33,557 nt of DNA from the NCBI GenBank assembly GCA_014376525.1, contig JACMRI010000052.1, forward strand, positions 1 to 33,557, read 5' to 3'. The position numbers and the translations under genes were made by a program. Below the pieces are notes generated by a model that saw only the letters and a list, made by a program, of their open reading frames with translations, searched no databases and was not told the DNA's origin. The DNA is from Bacteroidia bacterium (GTDB lineage: Bacteria > Bacteroidota > Bacteroidia > UBA4408). Position 1 is the stretch's first letter. Every line of letters starts with the position of its first letter. This document shows positions 29,511-33,557 of this stretch, one piece after another.

Positions 29511-29954
29511 TTAATTGCGTAATTGCATAAAAAATTGTTGTAGTAAGCTTTTACATTCCAACTCCATAACGCCCGATATTACTTGTGTTTTGGGGTGTAT
29601 GAGTTTGTTGTTAATGGTAGTAAAACCGCGCTTTTCATCGGTTGCTCCATATACTATTGTAGTTATTTGACTCCAAGCTAATGCGCCTGCGCACATTACA
29701 CAAGGCTCAAGTGTTACATACAATGTACAGTTAGTCAAGTATTTGCCGCCTATAGCGTTAGCGGCAGCGGTTATGGCTTGCATTTCGGCATGTGCCGTTA
29801 CATCGTTTAATAATTCGGTAAGATTATGTGCACGTGCTATTACTTTTTTGTTAGCTACTATTACTGCTCCTACTGGAACTTCGTTTTTATCAAAAGCACA
29901 TTGTGCTTCTTTTAATGCTTCACGCATAAAATATTCGTGCGAAAATAATTCCAT
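29511..29954 (-). CDS. tadA: tRNA adenosine(34) deaminase / nucleoside deaminase
   Basis: 147 aa; YFMREALKEAQ, NEVPVGAVIV, TAHAEMQAI and TLEPCVMCAGAL. Confidence 0.93.
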   Translation of the reverse strand: MELFSHEYFMREALKEAQCAFDKNEVPVGAVIVANKKVIARAHNLTELLNDVTAHAEMQAITAAANAIGGKYLTNCTLYVTLEPCVMCAGALAWSQITTIVYGATDEKRGFTTINNKLIHPKTQVISGVMELECKSLLQQFFMQLRN

Positions 29955-29960
29955 TTAGTT

Positions 29961-30647
29961 TTATTTTTTATCTAAAGTAATTAAAAAATAGTTGGGCTTT
30001 CCTATTTTAAATTTTGTTTGTATATAGTTTACTGCTTCCAAATAAAAATGAGATAGTGCCGACATAAATTTTGTATCCGTACGATTGTAATGGTGTGCGT
30101 AAGCTATAGGAATAACGCTACTTATAGGTAGTGCTAATGTATTAAACCAATTATTAATTTCGTTATAATTTAACACCAATGTATTTATGTAATCTTGTCC
30201 CGATTGTTTAAAATACAAATAGTTTTTACCCTCAGTGTTGGGTATGAGTATAAACAATTTTCCACCTTTGGCTAATGTATTGTATGCGTTTTTAACTATT
30301 GTTTCGGGGTATGGTAATAAAAACAAAGAATTAATTATACAGATGTAATTAATGCTAGTGTGTAAAGTTAGTGCCGTAAGTATATCTTGTGTGGCGTAAG
30401 CTAAATTAGGCGAAACAAAGTTTTTTTGTGCATTGTGTATTGAATCCTCGTCAATATCGTAGGCATTTACCTTTGCATTTTTTAGTGCAGACAAATGCCA
30501 ACTTGTTTCGCCATTACCACAGGGTACATCTATTATTGTGCACAGTTTTTTTTTGTCAATTTGAGCTACTATTGTCCTAGCAAATATCGTTTGTGGATAA
30601 ATGTGTTTGGCAATGTAATTATCTAATTTGTTTTTTAAAGTATTCAT
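29961..30647 (-). CDS. class I SAM-dependent methyltransferase
   Basis: 228 aa; IIDVPCGNGETSWHL motif I, NAYDIDEDSI motif II and LAKGGKLFILIP. Confidence 0.85.
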   Translation of the reverse strand: MNTLKNKLDNYIAKHIYPQTIFARTIVAQIDKKKLCTIIDVPCGNGETSWHLSALKNAKVNAYDIDEDSIHNAQKNFVSPNLAYATQDILTALTLHTSINYICIINSLFLLPYPETIVKNAYNTLAKGGKLFILIPNTEGKNYLYFKQSGQDYINTLVLNYNEINNWFNTLALPISSVIPIAYAHHYNRTDTKFMSALSHFYLEAVNYIQTKFKIGKPNYFLITLDKK

Positions 30648-30654
30648 TTATTTA

Positions 30655-31536
30655 TTAATACTCAGGTGCATTTTTACTTGCCCACAAAGTATTCATTAAT
30701 AATGAAGCTATAGTCATAGCGCCTACACCGCCTGGTACTGGGGTTATGTAGCTGCATAGGGGTGCTACTTCATCAAACTTAACATCACCTTTTAGCTTAA
30801 AACCACTTTTGGTTTCGGTGCTTGGTACACGGTGTATACCTACATCTATTACGGTTGCACCCTCTTTTATGTATTCGGCAGTTACGTATTCGGGCTTGCC
30901 TATTGCCACTATAAGTATATCTGCTTGCTTACATATTGCTTTTAAATTTACGGTTTTACTATGGCATAATGTTACTGTACAATTACCTGGATAATCGTTG
31001 CGAGCCATAAGAATACTTAAGGGCGAACCCACAATATTACTACGCCCTAGCACTACACAATGTTTGCCTGATGTAGGTATGTTGTATTTTTCGATAAGCG
31101 TAATAACACCTAACGGAGTTGCGGGTATATACGTAGGTAAACGCTGTGTTAAGCGCCCTACATTTACACTATGAAAACCATCTACATCTTTGCGCGGATT
31201 AATAGTTTCTATTACCAAACGTTCGTTTATGTGTTTAGGTAAAGGGAGCTGCACTATAAGCCCATGTATTTTGGGATTATTATTTATTTCAATAATTTTA
31301 TCTAACAATTCTTTTTCGGTAATAAACGAGGTGTAACGGTGTATTGACGAAGTAAAACCTACCTCTTCGCAGGCTTTTTCTTTGCTAGCTACATACGTTT
31401 CCGACGCTGGGTCGCTACCTACCAATATTGCAGTAAGGTGCGGTCGCTCGCGCCCTTCGGCCATCATATTGGCAACTTCTTTTTGTACTTCATTGCGTAT
31501 ATCTTGTGCTACTTTTTTTCCGTCTATTAATACCAT
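30655..31536 (-). CDS. folD: methylenetetrahydrofolate dehydrogenase/methenyltetrahydrofolate cyclohydrolase
   Basis: 293 aa; GLIVQLPLPKHI, PRKDVDGFH, VVLGRSNIVGSPLSILMAR, TPVPGGVGAMTIASLL. Confidence 0.97.
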   Translation of the reverse strand: MVLIDGKKVAQDIRNEVQKEVANMMAEGRERPHLTAILVGSDPASETYVASKEKACEEVGFTSSIHRYTSFITEKELLDKIIEINNNPKIHGLIVQLPLPKHINERLVIETINPRKDVDGFHSVNVGRLTQRLPTYIPATPLGVITLIEKYNIPTSGKHCVVLGRSNIVGSPLSILMARNDYPGNCTVTLCHSKTVNLKAICKQADILIVAIGKPEYVTAEYIKEGATVIDVGIHRVPSTETKSGFKLKGDVKFDEVAPLCSYITPVPGGVGAMTIASLLMNTLWASKNAPEY

Positions 31537-31630
31537 TGAGTTGTGTTTGAATAGTTCCTACTAATTATTTGCGAATTTAGCAATAAAAGCGGGCACAGTT
31601 TTATAAAAAGATTGAAATCAATTATAGCAT

Positions 31631-32049
31631 TAAGTGCCTGTTTAAATTTTCTTGTTTAATAATTTTATGGCAGATGTTTTTACCAACTCTTCAGATGTTT
31701 ATAGGAGTAGTTCATAATTTCTACATAATCGTCTTTCGTTTGCGGACCAAAAAATATTCTTTCTATTACCCGTCGTTTATGTATTGGTTTAAATCCTTTG
31801 CCATTATCTGTTCTCATCACTATTTAAAGTAAATACCCAAACGTATTTTTGATGTATTCTCACATATCTCCTCTATAGCCTTCATCTGCCATTATTACTT
31901 TTATACCGCATAAAAAATTCTTTAAATACTCGCATTATTAAAATCGACTTCTCCTCAATTTGAATCCCAATGAGTAACTCAATATTACCATGATGAGCCT
32001 TAACAACGTAAGGCTTATTGGTTATATTTAAAAAAGGATTAACCCTCAT
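31631..32049 (-). pseudogene. Degenerate IS5-family-like transposase remnant
   Basis: Minus-strand pieces in shifted frames with internal stops: MRVNPFLNITNKPYVVKAHHGNIELLIGIQIEEK..., GIKVIMADEGYRGDM*EYIKNTFGYLL*IVMRTDNGKGFKPIHKRRVIERIFF, TSEELVKTSAIKLLNK; resembles ADxGYRG...KRWVVERTF. Possible terminal repeat TAAGTGCCTGTTTAAATTTT at 31631. Confidence 0.75.
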
Positions 32050-32070
32050 AAATTATAAAGCGGGTAAAAG

Positions 32071-32115
32071 TCCCTAACACCAAAGCCAAGCAGTGCGTGG
32101 CTTTGGTGTTAGGGA
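32071..32115. repeat. 18-bp perfect inverted repeat/hairpin
   Basis: TCCCTAACACCAAAGCCA-agcagtgcg-TGGCTTTGGTGTTAGGGA; only a weak CTTTT run on the minus-strand side. Confidence 0.9.
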
Positions 32116-32229
32116 TAAGTTATTACAAAATTATTTGCCTTTAAATCATTTAGTGCTAAATTTATTAATGATTCACAAATTACTTTTTGTTTCAATTTTT
32201 TCCAAAAGTTATATTTAAGTATTTTATAT

Positions 32230-32530
32230 TTAAATATAAATATGTGAATTTTTTTTATCTACACTTGTTTTTATGTCACGTTCCCAATCGTAACTAGCAT
32301 AAATACTTGAATCATTGGAGAAAATTATATCATTATTTTTTCTAAGTATAGTGTCTTTACCATTAAGTTTTTTTACAAAGTCAAATGGAGACGTTTCCCA
32401 ATAATCAAATTTTTTTAAGTGGTGGATACAAAACATTTTGTCTTGACTATTATTGTAAATTTTTAACTTGGTACTATCAATAACTTCGCAAGATTGAACT
32501 AGAACAACAAGTATTAAGAGAGCTGATTTT
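32230..32530 (-). pseudogene. Small putative lipoprotein, probably frameshifted near its start
   Basis: ORF 32230..32436 extends in frame through LLILVVLVQSCEVIDSTKLKIYNNSQDK (lipobox VQSC) to about 32530 but meets a stop before any ATG; MYKNQL lies in the adjacent frame. Confidence 0.4.
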
Positions 32531-32726
32531 TATACATGTTATTTTTATAAGTTGAAAATCGGTTATCTTTATTACTAATATAGTTAGCGTCAAAATAATC
32601 TTTTGCAAACCAATCTGCCCAAGATTCACTGTAAAAATTCTGTTGTACTAGGTATCCTGTTGCATGCTCATATCCCATATTTAATACGCTAGGTGCTGAA
32701 ATAAATATGATAAGTGCCAATTGCAA
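32514..32726 (-). CDS. Hypothetical protein with N-terminal hydrophobic segment
   Basis: ORF track, 70 aa: MQLALIIFISAPSVLNMGYEHATGYLVQQNFYSESWADWFAKDYFDANYISN...; codon 1 is TTG, so start uncertain. Confidence 0.35.
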   Translation of the reverse strand: MQLALIIFISAPSVLNMGYEHATGYLVQQNFYSESWADWFAKDYFDANYISNKDNRFSTYKNNMYKNQLS

Positions 32727-32916
32727 TAGGACAACCCCAAGAATCCTCCCAATATTTATAATTTAAATATTGTCCATATTAATGTTGAATTAATGTTTCG
32801 TCTTATCTATTATCTACAAATGTTCCAACTTCAGGTATTGTTACGCTTTTACTCATTGTTTTCGCTTCGTATATATTTATACCAGGATATCTTAACTTAT
32901 CACTGATATTTGTAAA

Positions 32917-33354
32917 TTAACTATTTTCTTTAGGGCAATCACAAAAAGCAACTTCGGGTTTGCCAAAAGTAATACTTGTTTCTAGTTCGGGATTTGAACC
33001 AAGTTGCTTATAACTAAATTGATCTCCTACGTTTCCATTATCCCAATTAATATTGCCTATTGCTCTAGCTCCTGCGTACGAAGTAATTGCAATACCTGGG
33101 CCTATGTTAAAACCTGTTACACTTGTTGCTGTAATTTGTGCAAATTCATAACCTTTTACATCTATACTTATAGTACCACCGTTTGCCAATATACCTGCAC
33201 CTAAGTAACCATCGCCTGCAACTGCTCCTATACCCATACCTATGTAGATGTTTTTATCCTGGTAGTCCCACTTGGCAGGGTTAAAATTTGAATCATTACC
33301 TATACTACCTCCTATTATTGCTCCCGCTATTATTACAACTGCTAAAAGTTCCCG
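32917..33354 (-). pseudogene. C-terminal fragment of an Rhs/polymorphic-toxin-like protein
   Basis: Frame stays open upstream of the track ORF: RELLAVVIIAGAIIGGSIGNDSNFNPAKWDYQDKNIYIGMGIGAVAGDGYLGAG...; gly-rich (N)xxxFNPxKWDW..(G)..xGAxxG pattern seen near Bacteroidota Rhs core C-termini; no start, truncated at about 33355. Confidence 0.4.
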
Positions 33355-33369
33355 TCAGAGTTGGTATAT

Positions 33370-33510
33370 TTAAGTGGGTTATTTTACCGATACTTCTCCA
33401 GAAAATACAACTATGAACTAATAACAGAACACCAAATAGATTACGTAATAAGCCAACTAAATAATAGACCAAGAAAAAGATTAAATATTTATTTCGTATC
33501 GAAAAATTAA
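33370..33510 (+). pseudogene. C-terminal remnant of an IS30-like transposase
   Basis: Plus-strand frame: LSGLFYRYFSRKYNYELITEHQIDYVISQLNNRPRKRLNIYFVSKN*; matches the (N)GLIRxxFPKxT(D/N)F..IT..QI..V...LNNRPRKRLGF IS30-family C-terminus. Confidence 0.7.
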
Positions 33511-33557
33511 AACTTAAAAATATAGCTTAGTGTTGCGTTTATGACTTTAATCCACCG

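Noticed and set aside
33004-33204. 66-aa plus-strand Cys-rich ORF
   Set aside because: Antisense to the gly-rich Rhs-like fragment; Cys/Thr richness mirrors Gly/Ala codons.
1-33557. CRISPR arrays, tRNA or rRNA genes
   Set aside because: No regularly spaced repeats and no cloverleaf or rRNA signatures were recognised by eye; tRNAscan-SE and Infernal would be needed to exclude them fully.

Overview
33.6 kb window of a low-GC Bacteroidota (Chitinophagales/Sphingobacteriales-like) chromosome. Most of it is ordinary housekeeping content, mainly on the minus strand: dxs, cdd, an S9/DPP-IV-type peptidase, prs, rplY, purS, accA, a short NuoG-like Fe-S protein, odhB/sucB, an Mla-type lipid ABC transporter (mlaF-E-D), an N-acetylmuramoyl-L-alanine amidase, xerD, a low-MW protein tyrosine phosphatase, proline dehydrogenase, aroB-aroA, adenine deaminase, a TPR protein, tadA, a methyltransferase and folD. 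The most interesting part is a compact six-gene minus-strand cluster at 16.1-21.0 kb: FAD cryptochrome/photolyase, TspO/MBR, DUF2071, a DUF2256 microprotein missing from the ORF track, a Fe-S (PhrB-type) photolyase-related protein, and pterin-4a-carbinolamine dehydratase. It looks like a light/UV-response operon. Secondary signals are a decayed gene with a T9SS C-terminal sorting-domain remnant (5.2-5.8 kb), a mobile-element/toxin graveyard at 31.6-33.6 kb (degenerate IS5-like transposase, 18-bp perfect inverted repeat, Rhs-like C-terminal fragment, IS30-like C-terminal remnant), two small ORFs below the track cut-off, several strong hairpin terminators, and Bacteroidota-type promoters upstream of prs, rplY and possibly prodh. 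No tRNA, rRNA or CRISPR was recognised. All family names come from reading protein motifs by eye; no database search was run.
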